A stretch of 64,000 nucleotides of DNA, taken from Oscheius tipulae (Eukaryota > Nematoda > Chromadorea > Rhabditida > Rhabditidae). Positions within the stretch are counted from its first letter, which is position 1. The number at the start of each line of letters is the position of its first letter. The translations under genes were made by a program, and so were the position numbers. The stretch spans positions 2,852,001-2,916,000 of the forward strand of contig JASJZH010000006.1 in assembly GCA_037178975.1 (NCBI GenBank). The letters are read 5' to 3'. The notes beneath the pieces were generated by a model, which was not told the origin of the DNA, searched no databases, and saw only the letters and a program-made list of their open reading frames with translations. Shown piece by piece: positions 26,901 through 38,900 of this stretch.

Positions 26901-27021
26901 CAAGTGTTTTATTGCTCTTTTCGTACTAAGAATCCCTGCAATAGTGTTGGCTCAATGGTATAGCCTAATGTTTCTGCTTTTGGTATGGCCTCTATCAAGT
27001 TCAGTAGCACTTGAGTTTTGA
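17922..27021 (+). CDS. rol-3: ROL-3 / ROS1 / Sevenless-type receptor with degenerate kinase domain
   Basis: Single-pass receptor of about 2,400 residues from about 40 exons (human ROS1 has 2,347). Order: signal peptide ([18 protein letters not shown]), Cys-rich N-terminus ([16 protein letters not shown]), fibronectin III repeats alternating with YWTD-type beta-propellers ([22 protein letters not shown]), a last FN3 with [14 protein letters not shown], a transmembrane helix near 25250-25320 and a cytoplasmic kinase-like domain from about 25560. In the kinase the glycine loop is not recognisable ([10 protein letters not shown]), a Lys remains at the VAVK position (VIRK), HRDLAARN reads YRGLCAKT, while GDFGLVR and WCAPEV are kept. 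It is therefore probably catalytically dead. In C. elegans ROL-3 acts in epidermal and cuticle morphogenesis. One junction near 18890-18915 cannot be spliced. The 3' end is uncertain because the final frame overlaps the next gene antisense. Confidence 0.9.
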
Positions 27022-28750
27022 TTAGCATCTCGCTTGGAGACAGTTGGGGAGTAGTCATATAAGTGAGAGAAGGTGTCGGCGAATCATCTCGTCTTCGTTT
27101 TGGCGGTGGCGTGCTCAGAAGACATTGGGGTGGTGGAGGAGTGACTAGTTTGTCTTCTCGACTTGAGGGTCGCATGCCGTAAAGCTAAAATACAAGTTTG
27201 AAAACGAGATTTATAGTATTCCTCACTTGAAATTGTCTTTTCTCCTCATCTTGGTGTAATTGCTGAACAAGTCCCTCATAGGACAGTCCATTGCTGGTGC
27301 TGGGCTAAACACGTTTTCACTGTTCGCTAGTCAGAGATCACTTACTCTATTTTCCATTGGCAGAACAGATTCGATGGACTGATTCGTTAGTGATGTATCG
27401 GCTTTATGAACACCTGTTCCGTTCAGCAGGGCTAAATATTGTCTTAAATATAAAGCGTTAATAGGAAACACACCACTCCACTTGATAAACGCTGGCTCAG
27501 ATCCGATATCATTTTTGTCGATACCGCAGATATCCAAAATCAAGGCTTCCCATGGTAATGGAGCTCCCCCTTCTGTTAGCCGTTTCTCCTTTTGTTTCTA
27601 CAAAAGCGACAATGGAACAGAGACCAGAAAACCAACCTTTGCATTCAATTTCCATCGTCCCCAAAATCTCTGACGCCATTCACGAAACTCAAGTACTTTT
27701 CTGGTGAATCCAAGATCAAATGTTGCCTGCGCCACTTTTTCTGTTGCCGATTTTTTCGATTCTGAAAAACTTTATCAGTTCAGTAGTTGTTGATGCGAAA
27801 AGTGATTTTTCAGAGAGATGTCATCAAATGTACACTAACCACTTTTGCAAACCACCCGGTATCCATATTTTGGCTAGCCAGGAAAACATGCTTGAGACGA
27901 GGAAAAAGAGATGATAAATAGGCTATTAACTGCCAAGAGACATTTGAAATCTGATTCGTAATATTCACCCCCACTTATATTGTTTTGGCAGAAAGGGATA
28001 ACAAGTCTGCTGGGAATTCAACTATTGACGAGGTTGCTCTTCTAAAGAACCAGCGTTCAGATTAGAACGCTATGAAGAATTACAAGTATCGAATCGACAA
28101 ATTCATCAAATTGGATAAGAATATTATAGTGACAACTCACACAACAAGCTGCATCTTCTGAATCCCGTTCACTTGTCAAAAAACTTATGCAAAACACCTG
28201 TTCCAAAGATGCTATCGCTTTTTTGCAAGAGTTAATTGTGACATACTACTCCCAAAATAAGGGATCGAATCTGTTTTAATCTACTTGAAACACTGAGCGG
28301 CGAGTGTTGACTAATCTTGGCCGGGTGGCGGCATTGTTTAGCAGGTCAACACACATGTGCAAGCGATACGGCGAGCGAACAAAAAACTCAACAGGAACTG
28401 ATAACACGAGGGCTCTCGAAAGAAAACACTTTTGGCGCTACGCCAAAATTGATAGATTACGTCAGAGGGGAGTGAGAAAAGACCGACCTGGAGTGACGAT
28501 AGTTCCATCTGAAGCTAATTTCTTCAAATCTCCAAAAATGTGGTCGCGTTCCATGCGAATCAGTCCGAGTAGACACAAAAAACGCTCTCGTTTGTTCTGA
28601 AAAAGGGAACAATTAGCCAAAAAGGAAAATTATAAGGAAGTGTGTCTAAAAATAGCTCACATTATCCATATCCCATGTTTCCAAGTTGGATTCTTCCTCC
28701 TCTTCCGGTTCGCAGTCTTCTTCCTTGATTTTTAGCAAAATTGGCTCCAT
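26909..28750 (-). CDS. Unrecognised, probably nuclear protein with acidic N-terminus
   Basis: Minus-strand exon chain. The start ATG at 28750 opens an acidic exon (MEPILLKIKEEDCEPEEEES). It is followed by RERFLCLLGLIRMERDHIFG (about 28480-28606), PKYGYRVVCKS (about 27819-27852), a basic helical exon (VLEFREWRQRFWGRWK, to about 27640), an exon with PLPWEALILDICGIDK (about 27346-27598), a Gln-rich exon (to about 27227) and a last exon containing PPPKRRRDDSPTPS that stops at 26909. Junctions are GT-AG and in phase except the long intron around 27860-28490, where an exon may be missing. The KRRR run suggests nuclear location. No family assigned. It lies head-to-head with the proline-rich gene at 29 kb and tail-to-tail with rol-3. 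Confidence 0.6.
28430..28448. repeat. Short perfect inverted repeat
   Basis: TTTTGGCG CTA CGCCAAAA, 8-bp arms around 3 nt, inside the long intron of the minus-strand gene. Possibly a palindromic protein site; no evidence for function. Confidence 0.5.
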
Positions 28751-29007
28751 TATCTGCAAATTGACGAATTGTTATGCATTGTTGCAATCAAAAGGTGGTA
28801 GAGTGGACAAAGAGGGTGGGCGCGTGTGTTATTTGGATAGTGGCAACGCACCCGCATCGATCGGCGTGGCAAGTTGTTTTCCTGGACCTATTACCGTGAA
28901 AATGACGAAGCAGTACAAGGTCATCCTGACTCAATGACCTATAATCACTACATTTGAGTATTTTGGGCGGGAAAAGCGAACAGCAGATACGATTGTTCAT
29001 GTTTCAG

Positions 29008-31251
29008 ATCGGTCAGGGAACAGTCTAGGAGGACGCAAGAATAGCAAGCCGTCGCTTATAAAGAAACGGGAGAAGCCCAAGCCGCCACCCTTGGTGAGTC
29101 TCGACATCATCAGAGATCAAAAGCTAGTTATGAGGGAGCGAGAGGCTCGCTACCCGGTAGTTAGCGGGCAGTTTACAACTATTCGTCAAAGACACGATTT
29201 CCAAGGGATGCTTTCTATGCAGGCACGAGTGTTTCCGAGACAAAACAACAGCAACAAACTCTTGCAGGCGTTTGGGACGCATTAGAGTCAATTGATGAAC
29301 CATGAAAATGGGCCTCCAAATCTCTCATGCAAAACCTTTTATGGCTCCGCGCATCCATGCCCTATGATCGGCCTGAATGACATCTGCCGTCCTCTACCCC
29401 GTGTATAATGACCCCACACATCTATGAGGCAGAGTTCATTAATTCCGCCGATGCAAGCAGGATGCTTAATTACATCTCGTGTTTTTTTCCACAAGTGAGC
29501 GCTAATGAAGGAGTTTTGCAAAGGGAATTAAGCGGAACGGGAGGGCGGTCATCCTCACATAACAAATATAACTGATAAGCAAAGTGACAGGCACAAACGC
29601 CGAGTGATTACAGGTGAAGAAATCTAGACACCTCATACACTGTCTCCGAAACGTGACAACATAATCACAAACGGGATTAACACATTACCCTGCAGTCAAC
29701 AAATTGCACCAGGATTTAATTTTAAAGACGCGCAACAATGTCACTGAAAAGTGGACGGCCAACAATGACCTTGTGTTAACAGGCGGACAGGTGTGGTCTT
29801 CGTAGGGCTGTTGCAAATAGACCGGTCCGGAAACGGTAAGATAACAGACAGACAAAAGTTTGTTCTCAAGATAGGGTGAGTGTGAAAGCGAGAACCGATT
29901 TCAACACCGACACTGGGGTGATGGACAATAACCTTGTTTGTTTGCTTAAAGCTGGCTTCTAAATTAGGTCCGCACTGACCTGAATGCAAAAAAAGGGTGT
30001 TCTTGTTTACAGCCCCTCCCTGACGAAGGGTCTGATTTCTTCCAAGGATTTTCAAGCAGTTTCAAAACTGCTAATGATAACCCATACAACTTCTATGAAC
30101 AACGTAAGTGTTTTGAACCCACTTGATCAATGAAGAACATAGCGTATTCCGCGTCGGCTGTAGCTGGTCCGCCAAGGTCTCCGTTCGGTTCGTATTCTCC
30201 GTTTGATATCACGACTGGAAGAAGAGGATTCTCCACAGAAACTGAGTCAACTCGAGCTGAAGATGGAGGTGAGTTTAGAGACAAATTGCAAAATAACTTA
30301 GAAAATAGCCTCAATAAAGATCAGGACCGAAAATAGCCTGAATGAGGCTGCTGGGTTGTCTCAGAAATTAACCAATCGCGCTTGATTTACGCTAAGAATA
30401 CGATAATAAAATGTAAACGACGTTCAGGTCATCTGAGTAAGAGCTGGGCTGCAGGGGCCATGACTCTGGAGCCAGGAAAGTACATCCAGCAGAATCCAAT
30501 TACACCTACACGACCGTCTCCAACTTGTAAGTTTTAGTAAGATTGTCAAGTGCCGAAGATCCTTGTAGGCACAAATTGACAAAATAGGCACGTGCAACAG
30601 ATTGTAGGTGTACCTTTTTACTAACCCCTCTTTTGATTTGAGTGAGTGTTTTCAACGTCTGGGCTGACACATCTCAGTGGAATACTTCTTTCTTTCTTTT
30701 CATTACTACCATTGCATGTAAACTGGACGACAACACTCTCATAGAATGGATAAGTGGAAAAAGTCGGATCGCAGTAGAAATATTTGTATACAGGAGAAAA
30801 GTCGACAGCGTTTCTATAAATACTGTGTTGGACCCTAGAAATCTAAGAGGAAGCACTGAGCCTTTATCAACAAAGATCTGAAAAACAGATTGGGGCAAAA
30901 GGCGAAGAGGATTACGTAAGCAAATTAGCTGAACCCTACGAAACAAAGTATCACATGCTCATTGACAAAATACAGTAGTATGAATAATTAATAACTCTAG
31001 CTCCCATGGCCTCGTTCACCTGCTATCAGTACTTTCTCACGAGCTCACAATTCCTAGAATCAATTGAATCACTGAAACACATGTCAGCAATCAAGAATTA
31101 GTTGTCATTATAACTGAAAATTGGATATATTTCAGCTGCTGTGCCACCACCACCATCGCTACCTTCACAAGCCAGAAAAGGACAGCGTACACCGGCTCTT
31201 CATCCTTCGTCTTCGGGGACAAGCTATCAACAAAAAGTCAGTCGCGTGTGA
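29008..31251 (+). CDS. Unrecognised proline/serine-rich basic protein (5' end unresolved)
   Basis: Four exons join in phase: 29008-29093 (contains KKREKPKPPP), about 30133-30268 (YSASAVAGPPRSPFGSYSPF), 30428-30526 (GAMTLEPGKYIQQNPITPT) and 31136-31251 (VPPPPSLPSQARKGQ ... QQKVSRV then TGA). An in-frame ATG at 30130 could serve as an alternative start. The first coding exon, which must end in phase 1 upstream of 29008, is not found; an open but Met-less stretch lies at about 28853-28916. The protein has no recognisable fold and looks like a disordered scaffold or adaptor tail with SH3/WW-type proline motifs. Function unknown. Confidence 0.55.
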
Positions 31252-31296
31252 TGACAAATCTTTCATTTATTTTGCCATGACTCTTTAATTTGCTTA

Positions 31297-31302
31297 AATA
31301 AA
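31297..31302 (+). terminator. Polyadenylation signal AATAAA
   Basis: Located 46 nt after the stop of the proline-rich gene. The opposite strand has a TTTATT at about 31317-31322 that could serve gpa-14, so the two convergent genes probably share overlapping 3' ends. Confidence 0.5.
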
Positions 31303-31478
31303 GTAGTTCGTTAAAGATTTATTCACAATTAGCGAAGTCACTCGAGTACAAGTGATATAAATAGTTGCGTAAAGAGAACACTGGGACATGAAGCAGTTTT
31401 CCGGAAAGAAGGACAAGATTTTTGAGAAGGATGTGTCCAGATGAGAGTATGACACTTTTAAAGCATCTACAAGTGTAT

Positions 31479-32934
31479 CTAGTAGAGACCACTTTTGTGT
31501 AGATTCTGCTGAATGATCATAGAGATTACTGATTCTAGAATTTTCTGTACTTGATCTGAAAATTTGTTTTTGAAAAGAAAAAGATTTCGAGATACCAGTA
31601 TCAGTTGCACACGTCTCGTGGACAAAAATGGTTTTTTTCTTATTCTTGTTCACAATTTCGAACTCTTCTTTAATAAACTTAACGGAATCTGCATACGTTT
31701 GAGCACCTGAAAACATCAGTTTCACGCTTAAAATTTTCTCTGAACAAACCTGAATAGTGGTCAAAGGCTACTTTGATAGAGGTGTGTTGAATTTTTTCCT
31801 GGAAAAGATCCTTCTTATTCAAAAAGAGTATGATGGCTGTATTGATGAACCACCGGCTGTTGCAAATAGAGTCGAACAGTCTCAGAGACTCCTTCATTCT
31901 ATTCTAAAACTCGATCGTTTTCTGTTTATAGCTTTCTTACGGTGGTCTCATCTTCAAAAAGAACTTCGTCATATTCGGACAGGGCGGCTATGAAAATAAT
32001 TGAGTTGACATCCTCGAAGCAGTGAATCCATTTTTTCCGCTCAGATCGCTGTCCACCGACATCGAAAACTCTAAATAAAACTTATGAGACAATCTGTTTG
32101 TTACTCACCTAAAGTGAACTTTCTTGATTTCGAAAGTAACTTCAACAATTCCCGTAGTTTTTATCCTCGTCAGAAGCATGTCTGTTTGGGTAGGAGTGTA
32201 GTCATCAGAGGCGATTCTTTCGACATTGTCAAAAAAGCTTGAAACGGTATGTGAATTAGTCTACAAGTCTACTCACAAACTACTGCTCTCGTGAAGGTGA
32301 CATTCTAATCTTTTTGCCTCGTAAATGTTTTGAACCGCTTTATCGGACCAAAGGTTTTTGAGGGCGTGAGCCAGCTCCTTGGCAAATCTTTCCGATTCTC
32401 GTCCTTCTTTGATCGTATCCAGCACGACTCTAGAATCTGACTGCAAACAAGCAATATCTTGACAATTTTCATGTGAATTCTACCTCTCGTTTGGAGTCTG
32501 AGAAGGCAACGTTGTACTTTCCCATAGCTTTCAACAGAGCAGCCATAGCCATTACTGTGTTGTTGTAGACAACCTGAATATGCTAATTACAAAAGAATCA
32601 CAGAACACAAATACTCTTTTCTGCTGATCCTTTTCTTCCAGTGTGAATCCATCACTGTGAAGAATTCTCATTTGTTTCAAAACTGTTGACTTTCCGCACT
32701 CTCCCGCACCTGAAATCAAGTGTGAAGCAGCAGCAATGATCCGTGTTTCAGAACAAGTACAAAATATGTTTCAACGGAAGTCACGTATAATCCCCTTCAA
32801 TGTCTATACAACTTACCGAGAAGAAGTAGTTTGATCGTACGCTCATCATGGGCTGCCTGTTGTTTGAGCTGCTTGTCGATTTGTCTATTCTTTTCGCCTA
32901 TCTTCTTCTCCTCTTCGCTCTGACAGAGACCCAT
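31479..32934 (-). CDS. gpa-14: Heterotrimeric G-protein alpha subunit, GPA-14 type
   Basis: Membrane-associated GTPase that couples seven-transmembrane receptors to effectors. ATG at 32934 gives [11 protein letters not shown], with Gly2 for myristoylation and Cys4 for palmitoylation. In order: P-loop GAGECGKST (usual G-alpha has ESGKST), switch I with [10 protein letters not shown], switch [20 protein letters not shown], and TCATDT for guanine binding. The C-terminus is NLHKSGLY then TAG at 31479, lacking the Cys used for pertussis-toxin ADP-ribosylation in Gi. N- and C-terminal ends match my memory of C. elegans GPA-14 closely. About 355 residues, the family's normal size, from about nine exons with short GT-AG introns. 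Confidence 0.92.
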
Positions 32935-35900
32935 TCTGTACCTGAGATTCTGAAACTGTACTTTAGCTGTTGATGTCCAGAAAAGTGAATAAGATATTGT
33001 ACTGCCTGGTAAAGAAACGAAAGCCTGAAAAGGTAATGAGTTTTTGTTTTCACGTGATATGGTAGTGACGCCGATAGCCAGGTGTAAATATTTTATTGCT
33101 AACTAATTGAGAGGAAAGTTAACAGTTTTGCTGTCGTTTTTGAGAGAGAGGGAACGGCGAATGTGTAGTAATGACTAGACAATTTCTTCCTCGTGATTAC
33201 TTTTGGATAAAAGATGATGTGCTTGTCGGACAATGAATGAGCAGTTAGCTGACAATTGATATCAAACGTAGAAATTTCCTTAGGCATTGCCATAATCCGG
33301 CTTCGTGTATGAAAATGTCGAGGTCAACTGGATATTGGCTACTACCGTGGAAAAAAAACTATCTAAAGAGCAATCTATATTCTTCCGGATGCCCAAGAGC
33401 AAATAAAAAAGCTCGAAAGCTGTGCTCGGTAGGTCGCCAAAGAATAAAAGCACCTGGATTTAATTGACTGTGATAGAGTGAGCAGCAAACGTTTTTCTTG
33501 GACAGCTGATCAAAATAATAAAGTAGTCCAACAATCAAACAGTCATTAAAAACAGTCCACAGTCCCAGATCTCAGAGCTCGACCGCCAGGTGTTCCCCTT
33601 ACTCAATTAGTTAGCCCATGTTCTGAAAATACCTTTCAGGAACAAAGTGACTACTTCCCCCTTGGGAAAACGTATTATTGTAGGGAGACTTTGTTTTGTT
33701 CCGTCTAGCTGACACGTGAGAATGAAAAATCTGAAATTAGTAAACGTCAAAGAGAGAGAAAGAGCTGAATACTGCTTGATGGTCTACTTCGGGATTCACT
33801 TTCTTTGACTTGTCTTAAGGAGTAGGAAGTCGTTTATTTTTTAACAGTATGAGGTTGGAATGATGTAGAAAAGTGAGAAAAGTTCCAATCTGACTTGATG
33901 AGCGAGTCGATGGAGACAGATGTCAATGATTCAGTTACTCGGAGCTCTTCTGATTTCCAGACTCCCCTACGGAAAGGATGGCAATTTGCTAAGTGCATAT
34001 ATGATGATTAGCTGTATAGAATTAAGACTTTCAACTACAGAGGCTGTTTTCTAAAATAGGGTGTGTGACAGCAGAGATGTGCCATAAGGACACAATCAAG
34101 ATAAGGCCTGACACCACAAATCTTGCATGTTTCCAAGCCAGATGAGTTGGGTGAGAAACTGAGCTCTGGTCGGGGGTGCTGACAACATTTTGAGGAACCG
34201 GGTGGGTGAAACACAGAAAGCGCTTCCCAGGGTAAAATTTTATAAGAGCGACGTCATCCGTTACATGATTTCCCATGATTACATTAAAGTGGTTGGAAAG
34301 TTCTGAAAGGTCTATGATATGTTTGTACTGACTTCAAATAATAAAGTTGGCTGGTGTGCGACTAATTGGGCTATTAGGCAAAAGGGAAGAAGAAGCAAGC
34401 TTCAGAAAGACGGGCTACGGCAAACACGAGGCCCAGGCACACATAAACATACTTCCAGATGGTCTGAGATTTTGCTCAAGGCGATTAATAGGTTGCTTGG
34501 TGAGAATCAGGAAACAACCTCAGGGGCTGACAACTATAATGGTTGGACAGATGTTCGTTAGACTTCATAATTATTAAAGTGATCTGATCACTGAGGACGC
34601 AGAACTCTATCTCTGTGAATTGGCTTCATTGCCACGGAAGGGTTCCCAGGGCTCTCGAGGGTCCTCGAAACTCTTGGAATCTCAAAAATCGCTTGGACGA
34701 GTCAACATTCAAGGAACGGGATCGACTTTTGCTCCAGACCAGCTGTCTGTCTGCATCATCTAAATATACTGAACATTTCATTCACCGAATCAGTGCGCTT
34801 GGTCGCTTTCCAGTCATGCGCTTACTTCGAAACAGTCTACCTCTTACAGTTATTAATGATTGAGTAAGTTTGAATAGGTAGTAAATTGATTATACCCCCA
34901 CTAAATGAGATAAAGTAAAGAGGCAGCTGGACATTCTCTAATAAGAATTTTGATTGAGGAAGGGGCGGTCCGTTGCCAAGAGCCCGTTCTAAGAAGAATG
35001 GATACTCTGTCAAAATATCGTTCTGTCTGGTGTACGGTAGGATGTTCGATCTTCAGGACATTTTGCCATTACTGTTAATTTGAAGCCTAAACCAAATTGT
35101 CATGTGCTTTGCATCTTCTTATCTAGATCTCATTGTCTCGACAGAAACAAAGTTCACTCATAAAAGCACAAAATTACTAACACTAGATGAAAGAAAATGA
35201 AAAGGGTTCCGCCTAGAACACACTCCTCTATTCCATCGGAGCAGGTTGAAAAGAACTCTGTATTAAAGAGCAACTAGCGCGAGAAATGAACAGAATAATT
35301 AATCGAAAGGGGTCTTATGGTGAAGCAGACTGAATCAGAGTATTCATCTGTATGTACGAGTCTTTGAAACAACATAAAAAGTGTAATCTTCAAATCCTTC
35401 ACCTTTCCGACGGAAACAGCTAAATAGACACTATAGCACCTGTTTGCGTCAAGGGAGCTGCGCAAAATTGGATTCAGCATTAATTGCGTTAAAAGTCGGT
35501 GCACGAAAATCAGCTGCTATCCAGTCACTTATCATATATAAGGAAACGTCGTCATGACCGTTCAAGACATAAAATGATAGCCCTCGCTATCTGTGATACA
35601 GCTCGGGAAAAACCCACCCGTGTGTCACATGACTTTAATTAATTGTTGCCGAAGCGTAAAGTAGTAACGAAAAGCTAGCTAAGATTTTTAGGCTGAATTT
35701 AAGTGGAAGGCCAGCCGCAAATCTGCCCCACAATTCATTAAAGCTTGGTGAAAAGTGCGGAGTCGCAATAAATTGCAATCAGGGTATCGAAGAACAAAGC
35801 TTACCTAAAATAGTCTCCGGAAATGAGGATGAGATTCAAAAGCAATCATTTTCACAATATTGGATAGGTTAATTTGCCTCCCAGACGCCTAACTCGAACT

Positions 35901-38900
35901 CTGGAGGAAAGTAGTTTGAACTCGTTCCCACATTCGTTTCGAAGTATCGGTATTAGTCAGCCTCGCGTGTCATTTTTGCTTGTTAGAGGGTGAGGTGCAT
36001 CAAACGATCTATAAATGCGCATAACTTGGGATGAGGTATGAAAACAGTGGAACGCTATGTGCGGTAAGACATAAACTAATCAAGAAATTGAACGCGCATT
36101 CAGCTAGAAATTACCATGGAGACAGCGAAAGGTTGTGTCGCAAACAGGACAGATGTTTTAAGCTACGCTCTTCTTGTCAGGAGTTCAAGGAACAGAACTC
36201 CTGATTTAAGACTCCAGAGAGAATTTTAGAAATAAGCCAGTTAATAACTGCTTAAATCCGGAGTAAACAGCAATTAAAGGAGTAGACGGACAGAAAAATA
36301 AGATATTAAAGTACACAGGTAACGTAACTAATGGAAACACTCTATATGTTTTATGTGTATGAGCATGGATCCTTCTCCGAGATTTTGGTGAATCCTCATG
36401 TTTCGTAACTTCCGAATTTCACAAAAGGAATTAGAGTTTGCCTGGTTCGTTAAATCCAAAAGTCTTATTTTAACATTTCAGTTTTTGACTAATCGTGAAA
36501 CAAGTTTTGCAGCATGGCTAACGGATGTTCAAGTGATGGTTATGCACTGATTACATGTTTACAGAGATTATTAGACAGAGAAAATGATTTTTAAACAAGT
36601 AAACCGAGACAGACATATGTCTTTTGGAATTTTGAATACCACGCTAAAACATTGTTTTGCGATATTACTAATAACGCGTCGACGGAAGATTGTTTTTACT
36701 CGTGTACAAAAACCTTAGATAAAGGGATCTTTGTCTTATCACCAAAAACGTTTTGCTAGAAAAAGTTGAATAGCGGAGGCGTCAAGAAGATGACGTTTTT
36801 CGACCTAGAAATTGCTACTAAAACATACGCATCACACGCGTTTATTGGACTCTGATTAAGCAGATGCGAAGGCTAGGTGGCTAGGGTCCAGAATAGCTAA
36901 GCGAAAACGGGTCTACTAAATGGAATGTCTAAATAGTCATGCGCATACAAGTTGTAGAGAGTAATGCAGAAAATCAAGAGAATTCTGACAGCTTGCAAAC
37001 TTCGTTAGGCACACGTCTTATTATTTTGTCCTGTTGCTCACATGCTCAATCTAGAAGCACTGACTTAGAATTGAAGATCCTGCAGGTTCCATGACCTGTT
37101 TGATGTGTTCTTTTGAAAAAGGTCATCCTCGGTTATCCCGCAACTGTGTTATTGCAAACGTTCAACCGTCCGGAAGAAGGCTTTCAAGCTTTGTCTAGGG
37201 TTTATGATCATAAAGTGATTTGAAACAACTAACCAATTACAAACTCTTGAAATTAAACTAAACTATTACAGTCAGCTTTGAAAAGTGCTAGAGGGTTTCC
37301 CGAATTACGTTAATCGTAAACAGTTTGTAAACAAAACTATGGGGCATTATCCAAATTTTTTAGCAGCATAGCAGTATTGCTTGGTTCGAGTCAGATGTTT
37401 GTCAACCTGTGAATACGTTCCACTTTTCCTCAAAAACAACTTCATGAGATAGCGAATTTCCTACACAGAAGAGCTTACGTGCCAAAGCCTTTCCAATTTG
37501 CTTTCAATGATGTTAGATAAAAATATAGGATTTCCACAGACACTAAAAGGCTGCGTTGGATATAATCAGAGCTTGTAGTAGCGGGTTCAACGTCTGCTAT
37601 AGGATGACCAAACTGTCACTTGTCTTCGACGTAGGTGCCGGCAACAAAATTACAATGATTGGTGAAGTAGATTATTTCTAATTAAATTTGAGTGTAATGT
37701 TCCTGATATGACTCATTCCACTCAGGGAAATTTTGCGTATCGTTTTTTTGTCATACCATTTCTTCATACTTGTATATGTTGCAGTTGGAATTGAACATCC
37801 GTTAGTATTGACGGAACCAATCTAGCCGTATTTCCGTGGATTTCACATCGATTCTATGTTCTAGGGGTTATTTTACGCCCCGACAACAGAAAATGCAGTG
37901 AAAGAGGAAGAAAAAGTGATGAAAATTAGATAAAACGGCGTAAATTACTCAAACTGTTTAATATTAACTGGAATTGTTCAATTTCAACTGAAACTGTTCA
38001 ATATCAACGGCTGTTCAATTCCAACTGCAACATATATACCAAGAAATGTAATGCAAAACATTAGAATCTAAAAATGAAAGGATGTAATTCTAAAATAAGT
38101 TACATACAACAAATTTGTAACTTGTAACGATTTTATTTTTCTAGTATAACAGCAGGTAATCCAACTTTGTATTTTTAGAGACCCAACTGGGTCCTTAGGC
38201 TAACGATGGTGCTGGATGAGACAAAGCAAAGATTCACTGGTGATTCCGTATACTTCCAATTTTGTATTGCTGAAACAATCGTATACTCAACGGGATGCAA
38301 TTTCAAGTTTCCAAACATGGTGTTATGGTTTACAGTTTTGGAAAAAATGTTTGCATTTCAATAAGCATGTAGGGCTTGGAAAAACCAAAATACTAGTGCA
38401 ACTGCACTATCCTTGCTGGCACAATCACGAAGACCACCATTGTACGAAAAAAATTGTGCTAATCAAATCTCATTGAATACGAACAGAAGACACTTCAAAG
38501 TCTTTGGCTATACAACTTTACTTGGTGTTTGCGATACTGATGTCATCGAATGACATTGTTTTAGTCCTTCGTATTCGCATTATCTCACAAGTGATCACAC
38601 AAATCTGCTTGATGCGAACAATTGTAATGGTGCCTTGCTGTCCCTCTTCACGTCAGAACCAACGCTAATTTCAAAACAACAATGTGACTTGAATAACCGT
38701 ACCAATGAGGCTAAATTCAAAGGAATTTAGAGACCTGATAATGATGGATGGTAAACATTTTGTGAACCGCATGTCAACTTCAGTGGTGTTGACATGTAGT
38801 TTAGATCCCAAAAGTTACATCTGTTCTCTTTGTTCAATTCCTTAATTTGCACATATTTTATTTTTTTCATTTGATTCTTTCGTCCACCTACTCCAGACCG

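Noticed and set aside
30642-30946. Frames on both strands between exons of the proline-rich gene
   Set aside because: They lie in the intron of a better-supported gene and show no motif.
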